DNA of 64,000 bases from Agrobacterium fabrum str. C58 (GCF_000092025.1 NC_003063.2:930001-994000); one strand, 5' to 3'; positions 36,640 through 46,566 are shown, numbered from the stretch's first letter. The notes: generated from the sequence alone by a model not told the origin. Made by a program: numbers and translations.

Positions 36640-37581
36640 TTGACCGAACAATTTCCCCCCATAAACGACATTCGCTCCAACTCACGCCAGCTTGTCCGCG
36701 AGCTTGGTTTCATGGGGGGTGATTTTGCCGGCACCGATTTGCCGCCCTCGTCGGTGCATGCGCTGATCGAGATCGAGGCATGCCCCGGCATCACGGCAAA
36801 GGATCTTGGAAAGCTGTTGCGGCTTGAGAAATCGAGCGTCAGCCGCATGTTGCGCAAGCTCATCCTGTCCGGCGATATTGTCGAACAAACGGACGATGTG
36901 GATAGCCGCATCAAGCGGCTGCGTCTCACGGGACAGGGCCGGGAGAAGGTCAGTGGCATCAATGGCTTTGCGAACCGTCAAGTATCGGGCGCTCTGGCGC
37001 AACTGACGGCGACGGATGCTCACACCATTCTCGAAGGGCTTCGCCTTTATGCCGGTGCGCTGGGAGCGAGGACCGGCACGCCTGCTTCCACCGTCGACAT
37101 CAAACAGGGATACAGGCCTGGCATTATTGCCCGTATCACGCAGATGCACGCGCTTTATTATGCGCGAACATCCGGCTTCGGCCAGCGTTTTGAATCCGTC
37201 GTGGCCGAAGGCCTCGCAGCTTTCTGCAACCGGCTTGAAAACCCGAGAAATGCGATCTGGGTCGCCATGCGCGGACAGGAAATCATCGGTTCTGTCGCCA
37301 TCGACGGTGAAGATCTTGGAGCGGATATTGCCCATCTGCGCTGGTTCATCGTCGATGACGGCATCCGTGGCGGCGGTGTCGGACGCAGGCTACTCGCAAC
37401 CGCCCTCGCCTTCGCCGACCAGGCGGGCTTTGCCGAAACCCATCTCTGGACATTCAACGGCCTTTTGGCCGCACGGCATCTTTACGAAACCCATGGTTTC
37501 ACATGCACCGAGGAATATCCGGGCAGCCAATGGGGAAGCGAGGTTCTGGAACAGCGCTTTATCCGGCCACGCCCCGAATGA
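36640..37581 (+). CDS. MarR-GNAT fusion regulator/acetyltransferase
   Basis: A 313-residue protein if started at the TTG (36,640); ATG at 36,601 is also in frame but would place the palindrome inside the coding region. Residues 1-140 form a MarR winged helix (SSVHALIEIEACPGITAKDLGK, SSVSRMLRKL). Residues 160-310 form a GNAT acetyltransferase with an acetyl-CoA pyrophosphate loop read as RGGGVGRRLL. Such two-domain proteins are found in several Proteobacteria; the acetylated molecule may be the ligand that relieves repression. The ligand here is unknown. Confidence 0.85.
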   Translation: MTEQFPPINDIRSNSRQLVRELGFMGGDFAGTDLPPSSVHALIEIEACPGITAKDLGKLLRLEKSSVSRMLRKLILSGDIVEQTDDVDSRIKRLRLTGQGREKVSGINGFANRQVSGALAQLTATDAHTILEGLRLYAGALGARTGTPASTVDIKQGYRPGIIARITQMHALYYARTSGFGQRFESVVAEGLAAFCNRLENPRNAIWVAMRGQEIIGSVAIDGEDLGADIAHLRWFIVDDGIRGGGVGRRLLATALAFADQAGFAETHLWTFNGLLAARHLYETHGFTCTEEYPGSQWGSEVLEQRFIRPRPE

Positions 37582-37702
37582 CCCTCCAGAGGTGATAGCC
37601 GCCCGAATGGACCAGTCATTGGCTCGGAGGCGGCCGGGCGGCATACAGCATATCAGGCACTCTTGCGATATTTCTCCCTTAAGCGGTGATATGTATCCGC
37701 AA

Positions 37703-37845
37703 TCACGCCCCCTGCGCCACGGCGGCAAAACCGCTGCCCGCCTCGCCGGCCCGCGCCGTTTCTACCCTAGCATTGAGCGCCAGCAAATTCCTCTGGAAGG
37801 CTATCACGCCGATCATCCCGATGATGCCGAATCTCGTTATTGCGG
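37703..37845 (-). pseudogene. Remnant of a chemoreceptor (MCP) signalling domain
   Basis: A 47-residue frame reading IAFQRNLLALNARVETARAGE and FAAVAQGA, obviously from the hairpin tip of a methyl-accepting chemotaxis protein (usual form IAxQTNLLALNAxxEAARAGExGRGFAVVA). It has substitutions at conserved places (R for T, R for A, S for R), ends in TGA at 37,703 and has no start or full methylation region. It lies right behind the kinase gene on the same strand, overlapping it by about nine bases, which suggests the operon's edge replaced the rest of the receptor. Confidence 0.7.
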
Positions 37846-39336
37846 TAACCGCAACGCGCTCCAGAAGCTCCGCAACTGTCCGGTCAATTCCTGATAGAGT
37901 CCGTAACGCCGCCTGTAGTGCGAGACCCGCGCCGTATCCGGCTGATAGGAATTCTGAACCCGCGTCATCGCAGCAACGGCCTCCTCGTAGTTCGGGTAGA
38001 GCCCCGTCGCCACGGCTGCACCGAGCGCCGCACCGAGCGCGCCCGTTTCTCGGGCCTCGGCGACGCGAAGGGGAATCTCCAGAACATCCGCCATGATCTG
38101 CGGCCAGTGCTGACTGCGGGAACCGCCGCCGGACATGACCGCGCTTTCGACCGGCAGCCCCGCCTCTCTCAGGACGCCGATGTGGCGGCGGTGCTCGAAA
38201 CACACGCCCTCGAACAGGGCGCGCACCATGTGGCCTTCACCATGCCAGCCGGCGAGACCATAAAACCCGCCACGAAACTCCGCTCCGAGCCGTGAGCCAA
38301 AGATGAACGGGTGAAAAAATGGATCGTCTGCGCGCGGCGTCACGGAACCGACCAGTTCGTTGCAGCGCTCAAAGGCATGGTCGCCATGGTCGGCGCGGAC
38401 ACGATGCACGTACCATTCCAGATTGGCGGCGGAGGTGGCGCTGGACTCGATATTGACATAGCGGTCGCGGCCGAAGGTCGTGACCATGAAGACATCGGGG
38501 CTGACGACCGGTTTGTCCGCAAACACCTGATTGATGCTCCAGGTACCGGCAATGACGGAGGCTTCACCCGGATTGATGACTCCCGAACCCATGGCACTCG
38601 AAACGACATCGAAGAAGCCGCCAATGACCGGCGTGCCTTCCGAAAGCCCGGTCAGGCCGGCAGCCTCCCGCGTCACCTGGCCGACAATGTCAGCCGATTC
38701 CACGCAACGGGGGAAGAACGCGAAGGCATCCTCAAGGCCATAGAGTGACAGAAGCTCGCGGTCGAGCAGCACTTCTGGCAGGGCAAGCAGCCCCGCGCCG
38801 CTGAGGTCGGAAATATCGTTGGCAAGGCAGCCCGTCAGGCGGAAATTGATGAAGTCCTTGCAGAACAGCACGGTGCTGGTCTGCGCATAGAGATCGAGCG
38901 CGTGCCGTTTCACCCAGGCGAGAAGCGTGGGCGTCTGCGCGGGCCAAGGGCGCTGCAGGCAACGCGCCTGCAGCAGGTCTCCGCTTTTCCGGTCAAGCTC
39001 GGCCGCCATATCGGCGGCGCGGCTATCGAGCGACTGGATGCCGAGCAGCGGCTGCTGTTCTTTATCCAGAAGATAGAGACCATTGCCATGGCCGGCACAG
39101 CCCACACCCGCAATGCTGTTAGGATCGACCGCCGATTTGACCAGAAGCTGGCGGATCGCCTCACAGCCGTTGCGCCACAATTCCTCGAGATCGCGCTCCA
39201 CATAGCCGGGCTGTGGGTATGTCGAATGCCCGTCTATGGCGTGCTGGGCGATCTGCCGTCCCGCCGTGTCGAACAACACGGCCTTGATGACCGTGTTGCC
39301 GACATCGAGACCCAATATAAGATTTTTCTCAGCCAC
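37837..39336 (-). CDS. FGGY-family carbohydrate kinase
   Basis: A 499-residue sugar or polyol kinase. The start is most likely the GTG at 39,336 (VAEKN before LILGLDVGNTVIKAVLFD); an upstream GTG at 39,372 is less likely. Motifs include LGLDVGNT (phosphate loop), an FGGY C-terminal SGGGSRSQHWPQIMADVLEIP and GALGAALGAAVATG. The overlap with the aldolase stop (eight bases) shows coupling. It would phosphorylate the imported substrate, giving the phosphate handled by the dehydrogenase and aldolase. Similar to LsrK- and EryA-type kinases; the substrate is not determined by sequence. Confidence 0.87.
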   Translation of the reverse strand: MAEKNLILGLDVGNTVIKAVLFDTAGRQIAQHAIDGHSTYPQPGYVERDLEELWRNGCEAIRQLLVKSAVDPNSIAGVGCAGHGNGLYLLDKEQQPLLGIQSLDSRAADMAAELDRKSGDLLQARCLQRPWPAQTPTLLAWVKRHALDLYAQTSTVLFCKDFINFRLTGCLANDISDLSGAGLLALPEVLLDRELLSLYGLEDAFAFFPRCVESADIVGQVTREAAGLTGLSEGTPVIGGFFDVVSSAMGSGVINPGEASVIAGTWSINQVFADKPVVSPDVFMVTTFGRDRYVNIESSATSAANLEWYVHRVRADHGDHAFERCNELVGSVTPRADDPFFHPFIFGSRLGAEFRGGFYGLAGWHGEGHMVRALFEGVCFEHRRHIGVLREAGLPVESAVMSGGGSRSQHWPQIMADVLEIPLRVAEARETGALGAALGAAVATGLYPNYEEAVAAMTRVQNSYQPDTARVSHYRRRYGLYQELTGQLRSFWSALRLPQ

Positions 39337-40177
39337 GATTATAGATATCCCATGCCTCTTCGCCGCTCGCACCCTGATGGATGATGGCCATCAAGGCCGC
39401 CACCACGGCCTTGGGATTGTCATGCTGGTAGATGTTGCGGCCATAGACCATCCCGTTCGCGCCCTCCGCCATCAAGGCCGCCGATTTTGCCAGCACATTG
39501 CGCAAGTCCTCACGTCCCCCGCCCCGCACCAGCACCGGGCAGCGCGCCGCCTCGATCACCCTGTGGAAATCCTGCGGGTTGCTGGTCGGGTCCGCCTTGA
39601 TGATATCGGCTCCCATTTCCGAGGCAAGGCGTACCAGCGTGACGATCTTCTCTGCGTCGCCATCCACCTGGTAACCACCGCGCACATCGTTGGGCAGCAT
39701 CACCAGCGGTTCGATCATCAGCGGCATGCCGAAACGATGGCAGTCGGCCCGCACCCGGCTGATATTTTCGACGCATTGGCGAAACAGTTCCGGCTCGTCG
39801 GGCAGCATGAACAGATTAACGACGACGCAGGCCGCATCCATTTCCAGCGCGCCGATGATCGGATCATGATAATTCTGGAGCTGCGACCACATGGTTCTGT
39901 GACGGGTGGAATTATAGGGATTTCCCATGTCAATGCGCATGACGAGAGCCGGCTTGTCGCGCTCCGATTTCTGCTGCAGCAGATCTGCCTGCCCGTAGGT
40001 CATCTGGATCGCATCGGGACCAGCCTTCACCAGCTTCTCGACCGTCTGCGCCATATCCTCCAGCCCGACAAGGAAGCTCGGCTCGTTGCAAACTCCGTGA
40101 TCGATCGCCACATCAAGGCAGCCGCCATTGCGGAATAGCCGGTTCATGCGTGCCTTTTTCGAAATCCGCATCATCAT
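39329..40177 (-). CDS. Class I aldolase, DhnA/LsrF-like
   Basis: A 282-residue TIM-barrel protein. ATG codons at 40,177, 40,174 and 40,171 compete; AGGAGA lies five bases before the first. CLDVAIDHG, IKADPTSNPQDF (the Lys at IIKAD is the probable Schiff-base residue), GGGREDLRNVL and GANGMVYGRNIYQH are DhnA/LsrF family features. It would cleave or transfer the phosphorylated intermediate. Coupled at both ends with neighbours: it overlaps the dehydrogenase stop by four bases or so. Confidence 0.83.
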   Translation of the reverse strand: MMMRISKKARMNRLFRNGGCLDVAIDHGVCNEPSFLVGLEDMAQTVEKLVKAGPDAIQMTYGQADLLQQKSERDKPALVMRIDMGNPYNSTRHRTMWSQLQNYHDPIIGALEMDAACVVVNLFMLPDEPELFRQCVENISRVRADCHRFGMPLMIEPLVMLPNDVRGGYQVDGDAEKIVTLVRLASEMGADIIKADPTSNPQDFHRVIEAARCPVLVRGGGREDLRNVLAKSAALMAEGANGMVYGRNIYQHDNPKAVVAALMAIIHQGASGEEAWDIYNRG

Positions 40178-41898
40178 GCATTCTCCTTGCATCTGTTTTG
40201 AAGCATTGCCGGGGTGACCCCGTAAAAAGTTTCCAGCTCCTGGGTGAGCTGCTGCCGTTCCACGGCGGCCCGGGTGGGTGTCCAGCCCAATTCGCGCGCG
40301 GCGACGCCGAGGATGGCGTCTATAAGATCGGCATCGATGAGACCGGCGATGGCGAGTGTCGTGCGCCGCAGAATGAGGTCCGTCAGGTGCCGCACATGTT
40401 CGCAGCGGATCAGCCAAAGGATTTCAGCGGCCGTTATCGGCGACTTTTGCGAAAGCGGCGCGTCATCCGGTCGTCCCCGGCAAAAGCCCATCAATTCGAA
40501 GGCACGGGAGCCATAAGCCAGGGCCAGATGCTGCGCCCGGCGCCGGTCGATTGAAAACTGTTCCGACAGCAAAGCGGGCAGGCGTCCTGCACCAGTGGGA
40601 AAATTCCTGCCGCCGCCGATCGGACGGTTCATCGTGCCGGTCAATCGCTTGCGCCCAAGAAAGGCCAGAACCTCATCGCTCACCTGTTCGCCGAAGGCCC
40701 TGAAGGTCGTCCACTTGCCGCCGATCATGCAAAGCTGCGGCGGATCGCCGGCGACACGGTGGATAAAATGGCTGCGGGAAATTCTCCCGGTAAAAGCGGC
40801 ATCACTGCGCGGCAGCGGGCGTATGCCGCTGAAACTAAAGACAATGTCTGAATGATCGACGGTGATGTCCGGAAAGACCTGTCTGATCGCGTCCAGAATG
40901 TAATCCCGCTCATCGGGCTCGCATCGCACCCGCTCGGGGCGATCCACCTTGATGTCGGTCGACCCCGCGAGCACACGGCCGAGATAAGGAAAGAGAATAC
41001 AAACGCGGTTATCCGCGTTCTCAAAGAAAATCATGTGACCGTTCAGCGCTTTGAGGAGCCCATCATTGGCAATGATGAGATGTGACCCCTTGGTGCCGGA
41101 GACCGTTGGTTTCTGCTTTTCCGCGGCCGGGCCGGCGGAAAGCGTGCCGATCGTTTCGTCGATCCATGCGCCCGTGGCATTCACGATGATGCGCGGCCGG
41201 ATGGGCAGTGTTTCGTCCGTTTCCTCTGCCCGGATATGATATTCGTCGCCGTTGCGGACAAGCTCCGCATAGTTGAGCGCGATGCTTTGCGGCGCGTCGG
41301 CCGAGGTATCGATCAGCAATTCCAGTGCAAGCCGCTCCGGCTGGCTTATCCACGCATCGTAATAGGTGGCCGAATATCTGATGTCAGGCGTCAGGCCCGG
41401 CCAGCGCTTCAATGTCTTGCCGGCGCCGCGAAACTCGTGGCGGGGCAGGAGGCGGTTCTTCCGGGTAACGAAGTCATAGAGGGTAAGGCCCGCCTTGATG
41501 GCGAGCGCTCCCCGGCTAGCGGGTTTGCCGCCGGAGCCGAAAAACGTCGCCGCCGCGTTGAACAGGCCGCTGAACATCGAAAAAATCGGGATCGTCGTCG
41601 GCAGCGGCTGCACCATATGCGGCGCAAGCGTCAAAAGCGCATCGCGCTCGCGCAGGGATTCCGCCACGAGGCCGAATTCACCATTTTCGAGATAACGCAG
41701 GCCTCCATGGATCATGCGCGAGGGCGCTGCGCTACAGCCGGAGGAAAAATCATTGCGCTCGACCAGCAGCACCCGCAACCCCTGCAGGGCGAGATCGCGA
41801 TAGGCGGCGATGCCGTTGATACCGCCACCGATGACGACGGCGTCGAAATCACCGTCGTGCCGAATACGGCTAAGAGCGTCCTCGCGAAAACTGGGCAT
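40174..41898 (-). CDS. GlpD-like FAD-dependent dehydrogenase
   Basis: A 574-residue flavoprotein with the N-terminal dinucleotide fold VVIGGGINGIAAYRDLALQG, a substrate motif region SRMIHGGLRYLENGEFGLV, and IGGKWTTFRAFGEQV. It is longer than typical GlpD by about 65 residues, with an extra C-terminal helical domain. It sits in the polyol/sugar operon, not the glycerol locus, so its substrate is presumably the operon's phosphorylated sugar or polyol (EryB is a known rhizobial example of such a specialised GlpD relative). Confidence 0.83.
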   Translation of the reverse strand: MPSFREDALSRIRHDGDFDAVVIGGGINGIAAYRDLALQGLRVLLVERNDFSSGCSAAPSRMIHGGLRYLENGEFGLVAESLRERDALLTLAPHMVQPLPTTIPIFSMFSGLFNAAATFFGSGGKPASRGALAIKAGLTLYDFVTRKNRLLPRHEFRGAGKTLKRWPGLTPDIRYSATYYDAWISQPERLALELLIDTSADAPQSIALNYAELVRNGDEYHIRAEETDETLPIRPRIIVNATGAWIDETIGTLSAGPAAEKQKPTVSGTKGSHLIIANDGLLKALNGHMIFFENADNRVCILFPYLGRVLAGSTDIKVDRPERVRCEPDERDYILDAIRQVFPDITVDHSDIVFSFSGIRPLPRSDAAFTGRISRSHFIHRVAGDPPQLCMIGGKWTTFRAFGEQVSDEVLAFLGRKRLTGTMNRPIGGGRNFPTGAGRLPALLSEQFSIDRRRAQHLALAYGSRAFELMGFCRGRPDDAPLSQKSPITAAEILWLIRCEHVRHLTDLILRRTTLAIAGLIDADLIDAILGVAARELGWTPTRAAVERQQLTQELETFYGVTPAMLQNRCKENA

Positions 41899-42020
41899 AG
41901 GAATACCGTTCGCCGGCTAATGACCAGCGTCCCAATGGTGTTGATCGTTTAATGCGACGGGAAAGACGGGAGGCGAAAATTATGTGATGTTCGCCAGGAG
42001 CCCCGCCTTACCGGGATGTT

Positions 42021-43019
42021 TCAGCTATCGAGCCCGACAAGATGCTCGGCGACGCCAGCACTGATGAGGGCCAGTTCACTTTCCGTAAGCCGCAGGCGGG
42101 CGGCGGCGGCGTTTTCCACCGCCTGCGCCGGATCGCGCGCGCCGCACAGCGAAAATGTTATGCCCGGCTGGGCAATTGTCCAGGCAATCACCACCTGCGC
42201 GACCGACGCTCCATGCGCCGCCGCCAGCGGTTCCAGCACCGCCATCAACCGCGCGATCTTCTGACGGTTCACCTGGCTGAAACGGGGATTGCCATGGCGC
42301 TGATCATCCTCTGCAAACACCCGTTCCGGCCCGACCTTGCCCGACAGGAGGCCGAGCGCCAGCGACGAATAGCTAAGAACGGAGACAGAATTCTTCTGGC
42401 AAAGCGGGAGAAGCGTCTTCCCGATATCGCGCTTCACCATAGAATATTCTTCCTGAATGGCATCCAGCGCGCCGGTGGCAATATAGGCCTCCAGATCATC
42501 AGGCGAGACATTGCTTGCGCCGACGGAGCGGATTTTCCCCTCTTCCTTCAGCCGCGCCAAAGCCTCGACCGTCTCGGCAACGGGCGTCGTGGCGTCCTGC
42601 CAATGGGTGACGTAGTGGTCGATATAGTCGGTGCCGAGCCGCTTCAGGCTTTCTTCGACCTCGTAACGGATCGACGCAGCGCCGAGATAACGGTAAACGG
42701 GCTTGCCATCCTGATGGAAGAAATAGGCGCCCTCGTTCACATGCCAGACGAGACCACATTTAGTGACCAGCACCACCTTGTCGCGCCGGCCGGCAATCGC
42801 CTTGCCGACGATGGTTTCCGCAAGCCCCATGCCATAGGCCGGGGCGGTATCGATCAGGGAAATGCCGGCATCAATGGAGGCCTGGATGGCGGCGATGGAT
42901 TGCCGCTCATCGGTGCCGCCCCACATCCAGCCGCCAATGGCCCAGGTGCCCAACCCCACGGCGGATGCGCTGATGCCGCTGCCGCCGATCGTCCGGGTCA
43001 ATATTGCGTTCTCCGTCAC
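42021..43019 (-). CDS. Aldo-keto reductase
   Basis: A 332-residue NADP-dependent oxidoreductase. Catalytic residues are visible as DTAPAYG (Asp and Tyr), VTKCG (Lys) and YVTHWQD (His). GTWAIGGWMWGG and the C-terminal SLCGAR are typical of the IolS/YghZ-like group. It starts at ATGA overlap with the regulator gene and precedes the dehydrogenase by 122 bases. Probably reduces or oxidises the sugar or polyol handled by the operon. Confidence 0.85.
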   Translation of the reverse strand: MTENAILTRTIGGSGISASAVGLGTWAIGGWMWGGTDERQSIAAIQASIDAGISLIDTAPAYGMGLAETIVGKAIAGRRDKVVLVTKCGLVWHVNEGAYFFHQDGKPVYRYLGAASIRYEVEESLKRLGTDYIDHYVTHWQDATTPVAETVEALARLKEEGKIRSVGASNVSPDDLEAYIATGALDAIQEEYSMVKRDIGKTLLPLCQKNSVSVLSYSSLALGLLSGKVGPERVFAEDDQRHGNPRFSQVNRQKIARLMAVLEPLAAAHGASVAQVVIAWTIAQPGITFSLCGARDPAQAVENAAAARLRLTESELALISAGVAEHLVGLDS

Positions 43020-43990
43020 GACGTTTCCCCTTCCCCTTGATTCAATAAATAACTGGCAATCGCCTCATCCACGACGAGCGAGGTCAGATAACGGCCGGCC
43101 AGCGTGGCCGCCACCGGTCCGGCCTTGATGGCGCCAGCCGCCACGCCGATAATGTTCGGGCACCGGGCAAGCTGCCGGGGGTCCAGCGCGACCACGCGTG
43201 AGTTGAGATCGATCCGCGCCAGTTGCCCGTCCGCCATGGTGAGATGGGCGAGGAATTCACCGGCAATGCCCACATCCATCAGCGCCTGCCCGCCACGGGC
43301 CGCATCCGGCAGAAGATCGTAATAACCGGAGCCCGGCGCCTCCACCGAGCCAATGCCGACCAGCGCCACCTGCGCCTGCCGCGCTAAGTCGAACACTTCG
43401 CGGATCGACGCGACATTCATCAGCAGATCGCGCTGTTCCTCATCCTCTGCAAAGAGCGGCGCATGCAGGAGCGAGGCACTGCCGCCGAGCTTTTCCGCAA
43501 GCTGCGTGGCGAGATGATTGACATCGGTATAATGCTTGCCCTGCACGCCGCCGGTCAGCGGCACCACCCGCACGTCGAAGCGCCGCTCCGCCTCCAGATT
43601 ATCAACGACAGCGCTGACCGCCTTGCCGCCGGTAATCGCGATCACATCGCCATCCCGGATTGTCTCCAGTAAATGGTTCGCCGCCACCCGGCCAACCATC
43701 TGCAAGACGGTTTCCGGATTGTCGGACACCGTTGGCGTCACCACCGACTGCGTGAGGCCAAAACGGCGGCTGATCTCGTTTTCGAGGTCCACCAGCCGCT
43801 GATAGGGACTGGCGATGGTGATCTTCACCATGCCCGCCTTGCGGCCCGCCGCGATCATGCGGTTCACCTTGGTATGGGAAAGATTCATCCGCTCGGCGAT
43901 CTCCGACTGCTTCACCCCCTCGATGAAATGCAGCACCAGGACGGAATACATCTGCCGCTGTTGGTCGAAATCGTCCTTGATATCCAGCAT
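43016..43990 (-). CDS. SorC/DeoR-type sugar-binding regulator
   Basis: A 324-residue protein starting at 43,990 with GGAGAAAG upstream; longer frames across the permease are artefacts. Residues 15-50 form the SorC-type helix-turn-helix (HFIEGVKQSEIAERMNLSHTKVNRMI), residues 60-320 the sugar-phosphate-binding domain with ITGGKAVSAVVDNL and VGIGSVEAPGSGY. Relatives LsrR and EryD bind a phosphorylated sugar and release the promoter. It is inside the operon it probably controls, between transporter and enzyme genes. Confidence 0.87.
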   Translation of the reverse strand: MLDIKDDFDQQRQMYSVLVLHFIEGVKQSEIAERMNLSHTKVNRMIAAGRKAGMVKITIASPYQRLVDLENEISRRFGLTQSVVTPTVSDNPETVLQMVGRVAANHLLETIRDGDVIAITGGKAVSAVVDNLEAERRFDVRVVPLTGGVQGKHYTDVNHLATQLAEKLGGSASLLHAPLFAEDEEQRDLLMNVASIREVFDLARQAQVALVGIGSVEAPGSGYYDLLPDAARGGQALMDVGIAGEFLAHLTMADGQLARIDLNSRVVALDPRQLARCPNIIGVAAGAIKAGPVAATLAGRYLTSLVVDEAIASYLLNQGEGETS

Positions 43991-44031
43991 GATCGTCTTT
44001 CTCCAGTTACCCTCGGGTGCACGAAGGGCGC

Positions 44032-45033
44032 TCAACGGCGGCGCCTGACCAGATAGTGGTCGAACAGAACCGCAGCCAGCAATATGCTTCCCCTGATGAT
44101 GTCCTGCCAGTAGACAGACACGTTGAGCAAGGCAAGCGAGCTGGAAACGACGGACAAAAGGATCGCGCCGAGGATGGCACCCAGAATGGTGCCCGAGCCG
44201 CCGGAAAGGCTCGCGCCGCCGATGACCGCCGCTGCAATGACATTCAGCTCCATACCGACGCCGAAGCTTGGCTGGGCGGACCCGAAGCGGGCCATGTAGA
44301 TGACGCCGGCAACGCCGCACAACATCGAGCAAAGCGTGGTCGTGGCAAACACCACCCGGCCAACGCGAATGCCGGAATAGGCCGCTGCCTTGGGATTGCT
44401 GCCGGTATAGAACACCTTGCGGAAGGCGGTCGTGCGCCGCAGCAGCAGGTCGAAGACAACGACCACAACCAAGAAGATGATGAGCACCAGCGGAATGCCG
44501 CCCAACGCACCCTGGCCGATGAACTTGAATTCCGGTGGCAGGGAATAGAGCCCCAGCGGCCGCCCGCCGGTTGCCAGAAGGCAAACACCGCGCGCAATCA
44601 CCATGACGCCAAGTGAAACGATGAAATGATGCAGGCCGACGACGGTGGTCAAAAATCCCATTGCCATGCCGACCAATGTCGTGAGGCAGATTGCAAGACC
44701 TGCCGCGACCCAGGGATCGACACCGTTGAGGAACAGCCAGCCGGCCGCCACCATCGCAAGTGCTGTAACGGACCCCACGGAAAGATCGATACCACCCGAG
44801 ATCAACAGGATCGTCATGCCCACCACGACGATACTTTCGATGGCGAAGACCATGGCCATGGCCCGCAGATTGTCCACCGTTAGGAAGTAGGGCGATATGA
44901 AAGACATCACTGTAAAAAGGGCGAGAATGATGACGATCAGCCCGGTTTCGCGCGCCTTGATCGCCGGCTCCCACCAGGCCGTGCGGCGAACTGCCGTCTC
45001 GGCAAGGCTTGAAGGTGTTTCCGATGTTGCCAT
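44032..45033 (-). CDS. Sugar ABC transporter permease (RbsC family)
   Basis: A 333-residue integral membrane protein with about ten helices; ISGGIDLSVGSV and GGASLSGGSGTILGAILGA are RbsC-family signatures. It forms the channel for the substrate brought by the binding protein at 46,639. Twelve bases separate it from the ATPase stop. Confidence 0.92.
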   Translation of the reverse strand: MATSETPSSLAETAVRRTAWWEPAIKARETGLIVIILALFTVMSFISPYFLTVDNLRAMAMVFAIESIVVVGMTILLISGGIDLSVGSVTALAMVAAGWLFLNGVDPWVAAGLAICLTTLVGMAMGFLTTVVGLHHFIVSLGVMVIARGVCLLATGGRPLGLYSLPPEFKFIGQGALGGIPLVLIIFLVVVVVFDLLLRRTTAFRKVFYTGSNPKAAAYSGIRVGRVVFATTTLCSMLCGVAGVIYMARFGSAQPSFGVGMELNVIAAAVIGGASLSGGSGTILGAILGAILLSVVSSSLALLNVSVYWQDIIRGSILLAAVLFDHYLVRRRR

Positions 45034-45045
45034 TTTCCCGCTCCC

Positions 45046-46566
45046 TCAGGCTTCCGCCGCATTCTGCATGATAGTGATCGATGCGAGCTGCATGATCTTT
45101 TCCTCCGTCATGTCGTCCCCCTCGACCTCGCCGGTGATGCGCCCCTCGCGCACGACAAGCACACGATCGCTGACACCGATGAGTTCCGGCAGCTCCGAGG
45201 AGATGACAACCACGCCAACCCCTTGACGCGCCAGCTCCCGGATCTGACGGTGGATTTCCGCCTTGGCGCCCACATCCACCCCGCGGGTTGGCTCATCCAG
45301 AAAGATGACCTCGGGTTCCACCGACAGCATCTTGGCCAGCGCCACCTTCTGCTGGTTGCCGCCGCTCAAGGTCGATACCGCGTCACCGACGCTGTTCGCC
45401 CGCAGTTTCAGCCGGCGTCCCAACTCATCGGCACGCTTCATTTCCTTGCGCCGCTGGATGAAACCCATGCCGTTCGATATCCTGCCAATATCGAGCGCCG
45501 AGACATTGGTGGCGATGGACATGTTGAGGAACAATCCGTCGCCCTTGCGGTCCTCGGAGAGATAAACGATCCCCTCGCGGATGCTGTCGCGATAATCCCT
45601 GAGCTTCAGCGACCGGCCGCGCAGCACAACCTCGCCTTTCGGTTTTCCTTCCAGCCGGCAGACGGCCCGCGCAATCTCGCTGCGGCCCGCGCCGATCAGC
45701 CCGGCAAACCCTAGGATTTCGCCGCGACGCAGATCGAAATCCACGTCGAAAACACGCTTTCCTTCGTTCAGTCCCCGAACCGAAAGAATGACCTCATTGG
45801 ATTTTTCGTCATCCGCCAGTTTCGGTGGATAGAGCTTGTCGAGCACCCGGCCCACCATGCTGTTGACGACCTCTTCCGGGGAAATGTCGGCAATATTTTC
45901 CGTCCTGATATGGCAACCGTCGCGCATGACTGTGATGCGGTCGCAATGTTCGAAAATCTCCGCCATACGGTGGGAGATATAGATGATGGCGATGCCGCGC
46001 GCCGCCAGCCGACGCATGATCTTGAAAAGTGTCTGGGCCTCGGTCTCGGTCAGCGCCGCCGTCGGCTCATCGAGGATCAGGATACGGCAATCGAGCGTCA
46101 GCGCCTTGGCGATCTCGACGATCTGCTGCTGCGAAATCGACAGGTCGCCGGCGCGGTGGGTGGGATCGATATCGCCGATCTCCCGCAGCACCGTTGCCGC
46201 CCGTTTTTCCAGATCGCGATAATTCATGAACCAGGAGCGGCTCTGGCCGGTCTCCGACATGTACATGTTTTCAGCGACCGAAATCTCCGGGCAGAGCGCG
46301 ATCTCCTGATGCACGAAACCGATGCCCAGCCTGTTCGCCGCATTCGGCGAAGATATGCGAACCGGTTTGCCATCCAGCAGGATTTCACCGCCATCCGGCT
46401 GCAGAATGCCGTCGATAATGTGCATCAGCGTCGACTTGCCCGCACCGTTTTCACCGGCGAGCGCGTGGATTTCGCCGCGCTGCAGTTCAAGTGCGGCACT
46501 CCGCAATGCCCGCACAGGCCCGAACGCCTTGTGAATATTCGTCATGCTGAGAATGACCTCACCCAT
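45046..46566 (-). CDS. Sugar ABC transporter ATPase (RbsA/MglA family)
   Basis: A 506-residue tandem ABC ATPase. The first domain has GENGAGKSTLMHI and ILDEPTAALT; the second has LIGAGRSEIARAV, LSGGNQQKVALAKML and FLDEPTRGVD, the degenerate second Walker A being normal in this family. Powers uptake with the permease at 44,032 and the binding protein at 46,639. Confidence 0.93.
   Translation of the reverse strand: MGEVILSMTNIHKAFGPVRALRSAALELQRGEIHALAGENGAGKSTLMHIIDGILQPDGGEILLDGKPVRISSPNAANRLGIGFVHQEIALCPEISVAENMYMSETGQSRSWFMNYRDLEKRAATVLREIGDIDPTHRAGDLSISQQQIVEIAKALTLDCRILILDEPTAALTETEAQTLFKIMRRLAARGIAIIYISHRMAEIFEHCDRITVMRDGCHIRTENIADISPEEVVNSMVGRVLDKLYPPKLADDEKSNEVILSVRGLNEGKRVFDVDFDLRRGEILGFAGLIGAGRSEIARAVCRLEGKPKGEVVLRGRSLKLRDYRDSIREGIVYLSEDRKGDGLFLNMSIATNVSALDIGRISNGMGFIQRRKEMKRADELGRRLKLRANSVGDAVSTLSGGNQQKVALAKMLSVEPEVIFLDEPTRGVDVGAKAEIHRQIRELARQGVGVVVISSELPELIGVSDRVLVVREGRITGEVEGDDMTEEKIMQLASITIMQNAAEA

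Noticed and set aside
43991..44974. Upstream extension of the SorC regulator frame
   Set aside because: Runs through the permease in another frame; the start at 43,990 has a ribosome-binding site and begins the family domain.
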